DNA of 52,935 nucleotides from NCBI GenBank assembly GCA_017417315.1, contig JAFPZK010000031.1, positions 1 to 52,935 of the forward strand, given 5' to 3'. Positions within the stretch are counted from its first letter, which is position 1, and every line of letters starts with the position of its first letter. The notes beneath the pieces are model-generated. The model was given only the letters and a program-made list of their open reading frames with translations. It was not told the origin of the DNA and did no database searches. Positions 33,246-41,095 of the stretch are shown here, one piece after another. This DNA comes from Bacteroidales bacterium (GTDB lineage Bacteria > Bacteroidota > Bacteroidia > Bacteroidales > UBA3824). A program made the position numbers and the translations under genes.

Positions 33246-34343
33246 TCATGCAAACAACTCCGAAATTATATAATCCGAAATAAACCAACCTTTCAAGTTT
33301 AACTTTAAATAACCATCGTCAACGATAAAATAATCCTTGAATTGCGAAATCATTAAATTTGGAAAATCCGCTAATTTTAGCCCCTTTTTTGTCCGCAAAC
33401 CAAGCATAATTTTTTCGTTGTAAATGTCGGTTTCGGTTAAAATTTCCTGTTCGTCAAACAATTCTCTATTATCAATTTGCTCAAAATATAAAGACAGGCT
33501 GCGGCAGTTCCAAGAGCGGGAATTGTTGTAATAAGAGTGCGCCGAGGGTCCGAAGCCGAGATACGGAACAAAATTCCAATAATTAGAGTTGTGTCGCGAA
33601 TGTTTGTCAGGCAACGAATAATTAGAAATTTCGTAATGATTATATCCGTAATCCTCTAATATAGAATGAATTAGAGAAAATTGCCGCAAGAAAAAATCAT
33701 CGTCGGGTTTATGAATAAGACCTTTTTTGAGTTTTAAGGCAAACGGCGTATTATCTTCAATACCAAGACTATACGCCGAAATGTGCGGAATTTTTTCCTC
33801 ACAAAAAAACTTCATACTTTTTTCAACTTCTCTTTCTGTCAAGGTTTCGTAACCGAAAATATAATCAACGGAAAAATTGTCAAAACCGTATTTTCTGCAC
33901 AAATCCAAATAACGGTAATTGTCTGTTACAGAATGATTTCTACCGAGATATTTTAGCCCGTCATCGTCCATCGCCTGAAAACCCGTCGAAAGTCTGTTAA
34001 CAAACCCGGAAGCCTTTAACGCCGAAAAATATTCGTCAGTTGCGTGTTCTGGATTGATTTCCAAAGTACATTCTATTTTGTCAGCAAACGAAAAATTGCT
34101 ATTCAGCGCATCGAAAATCTTCTCTAACATCTTGACTGTCAACAAGGAAGGTGTTCCGCCGCCGAAATAAACGGTTTCAACGGCTTGGTTTTTAAAAAGA
34201 TAAGATTTTAATAAAATTTCATTAATGATTTTTTCCGTGAAATTAGAAATCAAATGTGTATCTTTGCCGAGTTTTACGGAATAAAAATCACAATAACCGC
34301 ATTTCTTTACGCAAAAAGGAATGTGAACATATAATCCTGACAT
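33246..34343 (-). CDS. hemW: HemW-like radical SAM protein
   Basis: A 365-residue radical SAM enzyme. The Fe-S cluster motif is CVKKCGYC (Cys 11, 15, 18), followed by VETVYFGGGTPSLL and the SVDYIFGYET segment; RHNSNYW in the C-terminal part is the HemW-type H-N-x-x-Y-W. HemW binds haem and delivers it to respiratory enzymes; it is often mislabelled as coproporphyrinogen III oxidase. The Cys spacing (CxxxCxxC without the fourth Cys of HemN) favours HemW. Its start codon overlaps that of the divergent vanZ-like gene by two bases. Confidence 0.9.
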   Translation of the reverse strand: MSGLYVHIPFCVKKCGYCDFYSVKLGKDTHLISNFTEKIINEILLKSYLFKNQAVETVYFGGGTPSLLTVKMLEKIFDALNSNFSFADKIECTLEINPEHATDEYFSALKASGFVNRLSTGFQAMDDDGLKYLGRNHSVTDNYRYLDLCRKYGFDNFSVDYIFGYETLTEREVEKSMKFFCEEKIPHISAYSLGIEDNTPFALKLKKGLIHKPDDDFFLRQFSLIHSILEDYGYNHYEISNYSLPDKHSRHNSNYWNFVPYLGFGPSAHSYYNNSRSWNCRSLSLYFEQIDNRELFDEQEILTETDIYNEKIMLGLRTKKGLKLADFPNLMISQFKDYFIVDDGYLKLNLKGWFISDYIISELFA

Positions 34344-34722
34344 GAAAGAGAAAATTAAAAATTACAAATTCAGTATCATTTGGGCAATCATAATGCTAAT
34401 CGGCTGCACGATGAAAGTTGACTTGCCGCACGACGAAGACCCGATGAAGTTTCATATTCCGCACGCCGACAAAATCGTGCATTTCGGAATTTTTTGCATT
34501 TTGTCAACTTTAATATGCCTCGAAAAAAAGTTGCTGTTAACTCCTGATAAAATAAAAATCCTGATTATCAGCACCTTGTACGGTGTTATGATTGAGATAA
34601 TTCAGGATTTTATACCTTGGCGCGGCTTCGACTACTTTGATATGGTAGCGGATTTTGCCGGTGCGCTTTTAGGTGTGTTTATTTACAAACTTTTCACGGG
34701 AATTTTTTCGATTCTGCGCTGA
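34342..34722 (+). CDS. VanZ-like membrane protein
   Basis: A 126-residue protein with four membrane helices and the VanZ-family signature: a conserved HADKIVHFGIFCILSTL segment after the first loop and the GVMIEIIQDFIPWRGFDYFDMVADFAGALLG stretch (positions about 79-109, with the E-x-x-Q and D-x-x-A-D residues). VanZ of enterococci gives teicoplanin resistance, but most members are of unknown function. Its ATG (34342) shares two bases with the divergent hemW start. Its 3' end overlaps rpiB by 40 bases tail to tail. Confidence 0.85.
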   Translation: MKEKIKNYKFSIIWAIIMLIGCTMKVDLPHDEDPMKFHIPHADKIVHFGIFCILSTLICLEKKLLLTPDKIKILIISTLYGVMIEIIQDFIPWRGFDYFDMVADFAGALLGVFIYKLFTGIFSILR

Positions 34723-35129
34723 TGACGTCCGCCTTCAAATTCGGTATTGAAGAATGCTTCGGTGATTTCAACGGCTTCGCCTTTGCTGATAAAACGTGCC
34801 GGAAGCGAAAGAACGTTAGCATTGTTATGGGCGCGTGCAAGACGTGAAATCTCTGAGTTCCAGCACAATGCAGCGCGGATACCCTGATGTTTGTTAGCGG
34901 TGATGGAGATTCCGTTGCCGCTGCCGCAGATAGTGATTCCGTAAAATTCGGGGTCTTTTTCAACGTTTTCTGCGAGCGGGTGAGCGTAGTCGGCATAATC
35001 GCAACTGTCAGCAGAATTAGTGCCAAGGTCTTCAACTTCAAAACCCTTTTTTACGAGGTAATCTTTTAAGTAAAGTTTCAACTCGTAACCGGCATGGTCA
35101 GATGCCATGAATAACTTTTTTATGTTCAT
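34683..35129 (-). CDS. rpiB: Ribose-5-phosphate isomerase B
   Basis: The ATG at 35129 (MNIKKLFMASDHAGYELK) is the family start; a -7 box at 35167-35160 rules out the longer frame. The 148-residue enzyme interconverts ribose-5-P and ribulose-5-P in the pentose-phosphate pathway. Visible: SDHAG (about 10-14), DYADYAHPLA, the catalytic Cys in TICGSGNGISITANK, and RAHNNANVLSLPARF. It follows dut on the same strand after 76 bases but has its own promoter box. Confidence 0.94.
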   Translation of the reverse strand: MNIKKLFMASDHAGYELKLYLKDYLVKKGFEVEDLGTNSADSCDYADYAHPLAENVEKDPEFYGITICGSGNGISITANKHQGIRAALCWNSEISRLARAHNNANVLSLPARFISKGEAVEITEAFFNTEFEGGRHQRRIEKIPVKSL

Positions 35130-35159
35130 AATCGTTTTTTTTGATTTAATTTTTCGCCG

Positions 35160-35167
35160 CAAATTTA
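35160..35167 (-). promoter_or_regulatory. -7 promoter box of rpiB
   Basis: TAAATTTG on the minus strand, predicting a start near 35153 and a leader of about 24 bases. Confidence 0.5.
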
Positions 35168-35205
35168 CATAAAAAAACTTCGTAGCGAAAAATTTTTATA
35201 TTTTT

Positions 35206-35637
35206 TTACACTCCCGTATGACCGAAACCGCCTTCTCCCCTATCACTGTCAGAAAGTATTTCAACTTCTTGAATTTCAGCCTGTTCATATTTAGCGATGA
35301 CCATTTGGCAAATTCTGTCGCCGCTGTGAATCGTGAAATCTTCATCAGAAAGATTTATTAAAATCACTTTGATTTCGCCTCTGTAATCGGCATCGATAGT
35401 ACCGGGCGTGTTAAGGACTGTTATGCCGTTTTTTATGGCAAGACCTGAACGCGGACGAATTTGCGCTTCATAACCCTCAGGCAGTTCCATAAACAATCCC
35501 GTCGGCACTAAAACTCTTTGTAACGGTTTTATAATCAAATCGTTATCTATAAATGCACATAAGTCCATTCCTGCCGAATATTTCGTTTTATATTCAGGTA
35601 ACGGATTTTTTGACTTGTTGATTAATTTTATTTGCAT
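35206..35637 (-). CDS. dut: dUTP diphosphatase
   Basis: A 143-residue trimeric dUTPase that hydrolyses dUTP to dUMP. The five motifs are present: [10 protein letters not shown] (I), [11 protein letters not shown] (II), [18 protein letters not shown] (III), [13 protein letters not shown] (IV) and [11 protein letters not shown] (V, C-terminal lid). It is complete and standard. It is transcribed divergently from the accessory fic gene from a canonical promoter. Confidence 0.97.
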   Translation of the reverse strand: MQIKLINKSKNPLPEYKTKYSAGMDLCAFIDNDLIIKPLQRVLVPTGLFMELPEGYEAQIRPRSGLAIKNGITVLNTPGTIDADYRGEIKVILINLSDEDFTIHSGDRICQMVIAKYEQAEIQEVEILSDSDRGEGGFGHTGV

Positions 35638-35663
35638 AATTCTTTTTTGAAGATTTTTATTAG

Positions 35664-35694
35664 CAAAAATAATAATTAGAACCGACTGTACAAA
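35664..35694 (-). promoter_or_regulatory. Canonical promoter of dut
   Basis: Minus strand: TTTG (35694-35691), 19 bases, TATTTTTG (35671-35664). Its -33 box and the -33 box of the rightward promoter form a TACAAAAAT/ATTTTTGTA inverted pair (35689-35697 and 35720-35728). Confidence 0.65.
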
Positions 35695-35722
35695 AATTTT
35701 TTGTTGGAAAAAATATCTTATT

Positions 35723-35753
35723 TTTGTATTTCGGATTAAAAACCGTATTTTTG
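35723..35753 (+). promoter_or_regulatory. Canonical promoter now driving fic
   Basis: TTTG (35723-35726), exactly 19 bases, TATTTTTG (35746-35753). The -7 box lies inside the left copy of a 29-bp direct repeat whose right copy precedes nadA, so this may be the former nadA promoter. Confidence 0.65.
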
Positions 35754-35767
35754 CACAAAAGAAATTT
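35739..35767 (+). repeat. Left copy of the 29-bp direct repeat flanking the fic/DUF262 island
   Basis: The 29 bases starting AAAACCGTATTTTTG and ending GAAATTT are identical to 41044-41072. The two copies enclose fic, a membrane-protein gene and the DUF262 gene. The sequence includes a -7 box and its start-site region. Confidence 0.8.
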
Positions 35768-35774
35768 TTTAGTT

Positions 35775-37124
35775 ATGAATCAATTATATACAGAATATAA
35801 ATCACTGCAACCGTTTAAACCTGAAACACTTGCGCGGCTTAACAGAAAGTTTATGTTGGAGTTCAATTATAATTCCAACCACATCGAAGGTAATACTTTA
35901 ACATACGGGCAGACGGAGTTTCTTCTTTTGTTCGGAAAAACTACCGACGTTGCGGATATGAAGGATTTGGAAGATATGAAAGCAAGCAATGTCGCCCTTA
36001 ACATGATGAAAGAGGAGGCTTTGAGTAACCGTCCGTTAACAGAAAACTTTATCCGGCAATTGCACAAGACATTATTGCGCGAGGACTATAAAGTGTACCG
36101 TCAAAAAAACGGAGTTTCAACTTCGTATACGGTTCATGCTGGACGTTACAAAACCCGTCATAACAGCGTTATAACTAAAAGTGGAGAAATGTTTGAATAC
36201 GCTTCGCCGGAAGAAACTCCCGCCTTGATGTCTGACCTTTTGCAATGGTATAACGGCGAGGAAAAAAGCGGCAAACTTTCGCCGGCAGAATTAGTTTCTT
36301 TGTTCCATTACCGTTATATCAGGATTCACCCTTTTGAAGACGGTAACGGTAGGATTGCAAGACTTTTAGTAAATTTTATTTTACTCCGCAAGAATTACCC
36401 GATGATTGTTATCAAAAGTGCTGACAAAGAGAATTATCTTAATGCGTTAAGTACTTGCGACGGTTTTACGGGAACTTCTCCGTCTGAGGGGGCGCACGCT
36501 GACATTTCAAAGATTCAACCTTTCGTTTCGTATGTTGAAAAATGTCTAAAACGTGCTTTAACGGTTTGTATCCGTGCCGCAAAGGGCGAAAGCATAGAAG
36601 AAGATGAAGATTTTGTAAAGGAATTGAAGATTTTGGAGCGGCAAAAACGGCAGAATTTAGCAGCCGAAAATTCTCAAAAACAATTTTGCGAAACCGAAGT
36701 TTGGAATGTTTTGGAGTTAGTTTTTTTTCCGTTACTAAACGAATTTACGAAAACAGTAGAAAACACAAATTCGATCTTTAATTTCAGTCAAGTTGAGCAG
36801 TGGAGTTTGATTTCCAAAAACAGAACGCAAAAGGATAGTTTGTCGCTTAACGGTGTTTTTCGTGATACGGCAAATCCTCAAATAAAGGATTTTGTCAATA
36901 ACGCAAAATCTATGTGGTATATATGCAAAATGTTGAATCCTCAAAACCCGCAAAGTACTGATTTAAAGATAGAAAAAGAGTTTTATATTACGTTTTTTGA
37001 CAAACATTATTTTGTAGACGGTATTTTGAACAAAAATTTTCCTTACGGCAAATATCCGTCCGAAGAAGAGCGCAAAGAAATTGTTTCGCAGTTCAAAAAA
37101 GATATTTTGACGGCGTTAAACTAA
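35775..37124 (+). CDS. Fic-family protein, probable AMP/NMP transferase
   Basis: The frame opens at a TTG (35724) inside the promoter; the ATG at 35775 is the true start, giving 449 residues. The Fic core motif is HPFEDGNGRIAR (about 185-196), complete with His, Asp-Gly-Asn and Arg, so it should transfer a nucleotide (usually AMP) to a target hydroxyl. An N-terminal inhibitory motif, SNHIEGN (about 34-40), fits the class II S-x-x-x-E-G/N rule, so it is self-inhibited. The C-terminal 200 residues are an extension without a known domain. It is the first gene of the direct-repeat-bounded island and ends at a strong terminator. Confidence 0.92.
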   Translation: MNQLYTEYKSLQPFKPETLARLNRKFMLEFNYNSNHIEGNTLTYGQTEFLLLFGKTTDVADMKDLEDMKASNVALNMMKEEALSNRPLTENFIRQLHKTLLREDYKVYRQKNGVSTSYTVHAGRYKTRHNSVITKSGEMFEYASPEETPALMSDLLQWYNGEEKSGKLSPAELVSLFHYRYIRIHPFEDGNGRIARLLVNFILLRKNYPMIVIKSADKENYLNALSTCDGFTGTSPSEGAHADISKIQPFVSYVEKCLKRALTVCIRAAKGESIEEDEDFVKELKILERQKRQNLAAENSQKQFCETEVWNVLELVFFPLLNEFTKTVENTNSIFNFSQVEQWSLISKNRTQKDSLSLNGVFRDTANPQIKDFVNNAKSMWYICKMLNPQNPQSTDLKIEKEFYITFFDKHYFVDGILNKNFPYGKYPSEEERKEIVSQFKKDILTALN

Positions 37125-37126
37125 TT

Positions 37127-37163
37127 AAAATATTGGGAATATGATACATATTCCCAATATTTT
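37127..37163. terminator. Bidirectional terminator between fic and the membrane-protein gene
   Basis: A perfect 17-bp stem (AAAATATTGGGAATATG and its complement) with a three-base loop, ending in a T-run. It serves the two convergent genes. Confidence 0.9.
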
Positions 37164-38867
37164 TTATTTCTGAGAATTTCTGTTTAATATAACGGTTAGT
37201 GTTGATACAATTTTATTCAAAGCAGTTTCATCTTGTCCAAGGTTGATGATTTCCGTTGGTGAACTGATATTGTTTACCGTTATCACGACCGAATAGTCAT
37301 GAACAACAGAACTTTGTGTAGTTGAATGTACCGTCGTAGTTGCCGTCTCCATTGTTTTTTTCGCTGTGGTAGCACCAATTATTGCTCCTGCACTTCCCGC
37401 AATTAATCCACCAACAACCGCTCTACCCAACATATTGCCAGTATCTGTTTTTGCTGTAGAGACAGAATTTGAAGTTGATGTCGCTGCAGAATTAATTGTT
37501 ATAGGATTATCCCGAACTTCAAATGCAAGAATATCGTGAAATTTATATTTATGCTCATTAATATAAACTTCGTTTGTTGCATCATTTATTGCAAAATGAT
37601 TGTATAAAAGAAGTTTACACCCTTTCCCATATTTTTTTTCCGCTTCTTTTTTATCTTCCTCCTCCATTTTCTCACGTGCTTTTGCTGTAAGTTTATCAGC
37701 TTCTTTGGCTAAATCCTCTTTGACCATCTTTTCCAATTCGATTTTTTCTTCCATTGTTATATTTTCCTCATTGAATAATTTTTGGTTTTCTATTATTTCA
37801 GGTTTTGGCATTGCGTAGGCATTAAAAAACCATACTCCCATTATGATAAGTGTTAAAAATGAAACAAATGTTCCACCTTCATACGCTTTGAACGATTCCC
37901 CATGAATTGCTTGCATAAATGCAGTACTTGATGCCAAAAACGGAAAAATATTTAAGAGTCCTAATATTACACTCAAAAACCTTATTGTTATATCTACACC
38001 TTTTTCTGATTCAGCAAATTTATTCATTTTGGAAACAGAAATTGTTTTTTTAATGGTTTTTCGTAAAAAAGGCCAAATGAACAATACTTGAATTACACCA
38101 ACCAATAATACACAAAATACCATTGCCAATTTTCCATATAAGAAAAAGCCAATAAATGGAGCAGCAAAAGCCGGTATGAACAAAAGCAAATTTTGCCTAT
38201 CAATTAAATCTACAGTTGTTTGTCTCGTATCATACCTTTTATCTATTTGTGTTATAGGCTGATGTGTGAATACGTCGATAATTAATTTTGCCAATTTAAA
38301 TTTACCGTGAGCAATATGATTATTGTATACGGCTTTAAAACAATCATTATCCAATTCTATTTGTTGTTCATAGGCGTTCCGAATTACATTTTCGTTAGAA
38401 CTTGATACTAATCCTAAAAATTTGTCCGTATAATATATATCGGTTTGAATGTTTTCTACGGAAACAAGTTTTTTAGCTGTAACTGCAAATCTTGCCCATA
38501 CAGAAACTGCATTTTTTATTTCCGATATACATTCATTCTTAGTTGTAAACTCATTAGGCAAAATATCAAGTATCAGCAATACATCAACGGCTGTTTTTAA
38601 TATATCGTCAGCACTTGTTCGTAAATTATTGACTTTATCACTAGTACCGTGTTTTTCAAAATCATTACGTAAATTTTCCATAGATGTTGCCAATGCATCA
38701 ATAATGGAATAAAATTTATTTAACATAATAGTGTAATAAGTCTCGGACTTTACAAAATCACTATCATTTGAGGCAAAGTCTTGACACTTCCTTACAAACG
38801 CCAAAATTTCCTCTTTTGTGTCAATTTTAGCTTCATCGAAGTCTTCAAAAGAATATTTATTTTCCAT
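37164..38867 (-). CDS. Membrane protein with glycine-rich segment, unknown
   Basis: A 567-residue protein I do not recognise. The N-terminal ~210 residues are helical and cytosolic-looking (YSFEDFDEAKIDTKEEIL...). Two hydrophobic segments lie near 220-265, another pair near 295-355 (FLSVILGLLNIFPFLASS and FVSFLTLIIMGVWFF). A charged Lys/Glu-rich stretch follows (about 370-410, KEADKLTAKAREKMEEEDKK), then a strand-rich C-terminal domain with a Gly/Ala segment (VVGGLIAGSAGAIIGATT). It looks AT-richer than its housekeeping neighbours. It sits in the island between fic and DUF262 and has a promoter box at 38904-38897. Confidence 0.72.
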   Translation of the reverse strand: MENKYSFEDFDEAKIDTKEEILAFVRKCQDFASNDSDFVKSETYYTIMLNKFYSIIDALATSMENLRNDFEKHGTSDKVNNLRTSADDILKTAVDVLLILDILPNEFTTKNECISEIKNAVSVWARFAVTAKKLVSVENIQTDIYYTDKFLGLVSSSNENVIRNAYEQQIELDNDCFKAVYNNHIAHGKFKLAKLIIDVFTHQPITQIDKRYDTRQTTVDLIDRQNLLLFIPAFAAPFIGFFLYGKLAMVFCVLLVGVIQVLFIWPFLRKTIKKTISVSKMNKFAESEKGVDITIRFLSVILGLLNIFPFLASSTAFMQAIHGESFKAYEGGTFVSFLTLIIMGVWFFNAYAMPKPEIIENQKLFNEENITMEEKIELEKMVKEDLAKEADKLTAKAREKMEEEDKKEAEKKYGKGCKLLLYNHFAINDATNEVYINEHKYKFHDILAFEVRDNPITINSAATSTSNSVSTAKTDTGNMLGRAVVGGLIAGSAGAIIGATTAKKTMETATTTVHSTTQSSVVHDYSVVITVNNISSPTEIINLGQDETALNKIVSTLTVILNRNSQK

Positions 38868-38896
38868 GTCTTACTATAATTTTTAGTTAAACAATT

Positions 38897-38904
38897 CAAA
38901 TTTA
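38897..38904 (-). promoter_or_regulatory. -7 promoter box of the island membrane protein
   Basis: TAAATTTG on the minus strand; leader about 23 bases. Confidence 0.5.
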
Positions 38905-38936
38905 AGATAAGACAAGACTATTAAAAAAAAAAAATA

Positions 38937-39074
38937 GCGCAGCCTCACCATATTCTCTCTCAGGCTCACCACAAGCCCCAAATACGCTATGAGAAGTCTG
39001 CGCAAAAAGCACAACTCCTGCGTATTTGGTTTGTTTGCTCGTTTTCTATTCCGAGGTGGTGATTCGAGAGAGAA
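38937..39074. repeat. Imperfect long inverted repeat
   Basis: In nested order: TTCTCTCTC (38953-38961) pairs with GAGAGAGAA (39066-39074); CTCACCAC (38965-38972) with GTGGTGAT-type sequence at 39056-39063; CCAAATACGC (38978-38987) with GCGTATTTGG (39020-39029). A further pair, GCGCAG (38937-38942) and CTGCGC (38998-39003), is incompatible with full nesting. It could be an RNA hairpin or a decayed mobile-element remnant. Confidence 0.5.
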
Positions 39075-39168
39075 AGATGAGCAATAAAATATTTTTGTAT
39101 TCCGTAGAACACTGCGGCAAAAATACATAAAAATTCGTAAAACCTACAAAATAATTCTATTTTTTTTA

Positions 39169-39176
39169 TAATTTTG
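39169..39176 (+). promoter_or_regulatory. -7 promoter box of the DUF262 gene
   Basis: TAATTTTG. The surrounding bases (T-run, box, GTCnGCA, A-run) closely match the promoter of the ATPase at 9064. It predicts a start near 39183, which favours the ATG at 39207 over the TTG at 39198. Confidence 0.5.
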
Positions 39177-39206
39177 TCCGCATAAAAAAACATAATCTTG
39201 ATAAAA

Positions 39207-41045
39207 ATGGACGTAAAACCTGATAATCAAAATATTGACCAACTTTTCGGGACAACAACATACTATATCGACTTTTATCAACGCCAATATAAATGGAATG
39301 AAGAACCCGTAAAAAAACTGTTGGACGATATTTTTTATAAATTCAATGACGAGTATAACCGATACAAAAATTCCGACATTGAAATTGATAAACTTATTGA
39401 TAATTATAGTTGGTATTATCTTAATACTTTTGTTACCAATAAAGTTTTAGGTAAGGATTATGTGGTTGACGGACAACAAAGATTAACTACTTTATCATTG
39501 ATTCTAATTAAGTTACGACATAAATCCATAACATTAAATTCCCAACTTAGTGCATGGATTAATAACAAAATTGCAGGTTGTTCAGGTTATAAACAGAATT
39601 TTTGGATGAATCATGAAGGCAGTTTAGATACTCTTGAAACAATTCATAAAAATGGTATAATAGAGAAGCCCTCGGATAACACCATAACATCTAAAAATCT
39701 TGTAGAGAATTACAAAATCATTTCAAATTGGATTGATAGAGAATTACCTGACACCGATTTGAAAAGGTTTGACACTTTTGTTTTCTATTTTTTAAAAAGA
39801 TTAGTGCTAATCCGTCTTGACATAGAACAAACAGATGTTCCGATGGTTTTTGAAGTTATTAACGACCGTGGTGTCCGTTTAAAACCATACGAAATTTTAA
39901 AGGGAAAATTGTTGGGACAAATTCAAAAAACAGAACTTGACACACTTAAACTCAATGATTTGTGGGATAATATCGTCAATGATATAAATTCCGTTTATGA
40001 AGATGAAATAGACCGATTCTTTACGTATTATCTCAAAGCAAAATTTGCAGATACAAGGGCGGAAGGCAGGAAATTTGATAATGATTATCACCGCACTATA
40101 ATGAGTATAAATACTTTGGGATTAGATCATAACGAAAAGAATGTCAAGCATTTTTTATTGAATGACTTTGAGTATTATGCGAATTTATATTTCAAAATCA
40201 GGAAATTGCGCGATAATCTGAATAAAGATTATATTTACCTGTATTACAATGGTTTAACACAAATGGATACTCAATTTCAATTGATTTTAAGTGCGTGTTG
40301 CGTTAAAGATTCTCAGGAAGATGAAAAAATTAAACAAATTTCATACGAAGTTGACAGATTGTTTTGTCTTTTGCAGTTACAGCGTAGTTATGACAGCAAT
40401 TTATTTGCTTCAAAAGTGTATGATATTTCCGTAAGACTCAGAAATTGCCAATTATCAGAAATACGCAATATCTTCGACGAAGTTCTTTTGTCCGTACTTC
40501 AAACGGCACACGGAAATACAGAAATGAAAGATGTTTGGAATTATAGTCTGTTTAAAAACGTAGGAATTGACCTTGATAAACGTTTTTTGCGTTATGTATT
40601 GGCTCGTGTGGAGCAATATATTGCAGATAATACAAATATGAATATGAAGCAAAATCTTTATAATCTTGTAATTAACAGAGGTGCTGCTAACGGTTTTCAT
40701 ATTGAACATATTCTTGCAGAAAATGTTGAAAATTACGGTCTTTTTAATAATGATGAAGAACGTTTCAGAAGTGAAAGAAACAGGTTAGGCGGATTACTGC
40801 TGATGAAAGGTTCTGATAATATATCGTCAAGCAACGAAACGTATGAAAACAAATTGAAAACTTATTCTAATACTTTGTATTGGAATGAGACACTTCGGGA
40901 AGATAGTTATAAATCGAAACTTGATTTTACCAAGTGGATATTTGCCGAAAAACTTAATTTTCATCCTATGAATATTTTTGGACCTCAGGAATTGGAAGAA
41001 AGGCATAGATTATTGTCTGAATTAATACAAAAAATATGGAAATAA
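39207..41045 (+). CDS. DUF262/DUF1524 protein (GmrSD-like)
   Basis: The 612-residue protein starts MDVKPDNQNIDQLFG at 39207. The DUF262 domain (about 10-250) has YYIDFYQRQYKWNEEPVKKLL and the hallmark YVVDGQQRLTTL (about 82-93); MVFEVINDRGVRLKPYEILKG follows. The C-terminal DUF1524 region has the HNH-like GFHIEHILAENV (about 492-503) and RNRLGGLLLM. This is the single-chain layout of GmrSD-like type IV restriction enzymes, in which DUF262 hydrolyses NTP and DUF1524 cuts modified phage DNA. Substrate here is unknown. It is the last gene of the island; its stop overlaps the right direct repeat. Confidence 0.9.
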   Translation: MDVKPDNQNIDQLFGTTTYYIDFYQRQYKWNEEPVKKLLDDIFYKFNDEYNRYKNSDIEIDKLIDNYSWYYLNTFVTNKVLGKDYVVDGQQRLTTLSLILIKLRHKSITLNSQLSAWINNKIAGCSGYKQNFWMNHEGSLDTLETIHKNGIIEKPSDNTITSKNLVENYKIISNWIDRELPDTDLKRFDTFVFYFLKRLVLIRLDIEQTDVPMVFEVINDRGVRLKPYEILKGKLLGQIQKTELDTLKLNDLWDNIVNDINSVYEDEIDRFFTYYLKAKFADTRAEGRKFDNDYHRTIMSINTLGLDHNEKNVKHFLLNDFEYYANLYFKIRKLRDNLNKDYIYLYYNGLTQMDTQFQLILSACCVKDSQEDEKIKQISYEVDRLFCLLQLQRSYDSNLFASKVYDISVRLRNCQLSEIRNIFDEVLLSVLQTAHGNTEMKDVWNYSLFKNVGIDLDKRFLRYVLARVEQYIADNTNMNMKQNLYNLVINRGAANGFHIEHILAENVENYGLFNNDEERFRSERNRLGGLLLMKGSDNISSSNETYENKLKTYSNTLYWNETLREDSYKSKLDFTKWIFAEKLNFHPMNIFGPQELEERHRLLSELIQKIWK

Positions 41046-41072
41046 AACCGTATTTTTGCACAAAAGAAATTT
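41044..41072 (+). repeat. Right copy of the 29-bp direct repeat
   Basis: Identical to 35739-35767. It overlaps the last bases of the DUF262 stop codon and contains the -7 box before nadA. Confidence 0.8.
41051..41058 (+). promoter_or_regulatory. -7 box of nadA without a recognisable -33 box
   Basis: TATTTTTG inside the right direct repeat. The bases 19 upstream lie in the end of the DUF262 gene and read CAAA, not TTTG, whereas the left copy of the repeat has a perfect -33 box at that distance. Confidence 0.5.
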
Positions 41073-41095
41073 CACTTTAAAAATTTATAAAAACT

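Larger units (their letters stand above)
38905..39206. other. Intergenic region before DUF262, with imperfect inverted repeats
   Basis: About 300 bases between divergent genes. It holds paired segments (38937-39074, listed separately), whose base composition is richer in G and C than the flanks, and then an AT-rich promoter region for the DUF262 gene. Frames here (for example on the minus strand) are short and look random. Confidence 0.6.

Noticed and set aside
33246..34343. HemN, the true oxygen-independent coproporphyrinogen III oxidase
   Set aside because: The cluster motif is CxxxCxxC without the extra Cys of HemN, and the length and HNxxYW motif fit HemW.
35689..35728. TACAAAAAT/ATTTTTGTA as a separate operator before fic
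   Set aside because: The arms coincide with the -33 boxes of two divergent canonical promoters (dut and fic), which explains the symmetry without a repressor.
38883..39193. Short minus-strand frames in the region before DUF262
   Set aside because: They mirror the inverted-repeat patch, have no recognisable protein pattern, and one runs through the promoter region.
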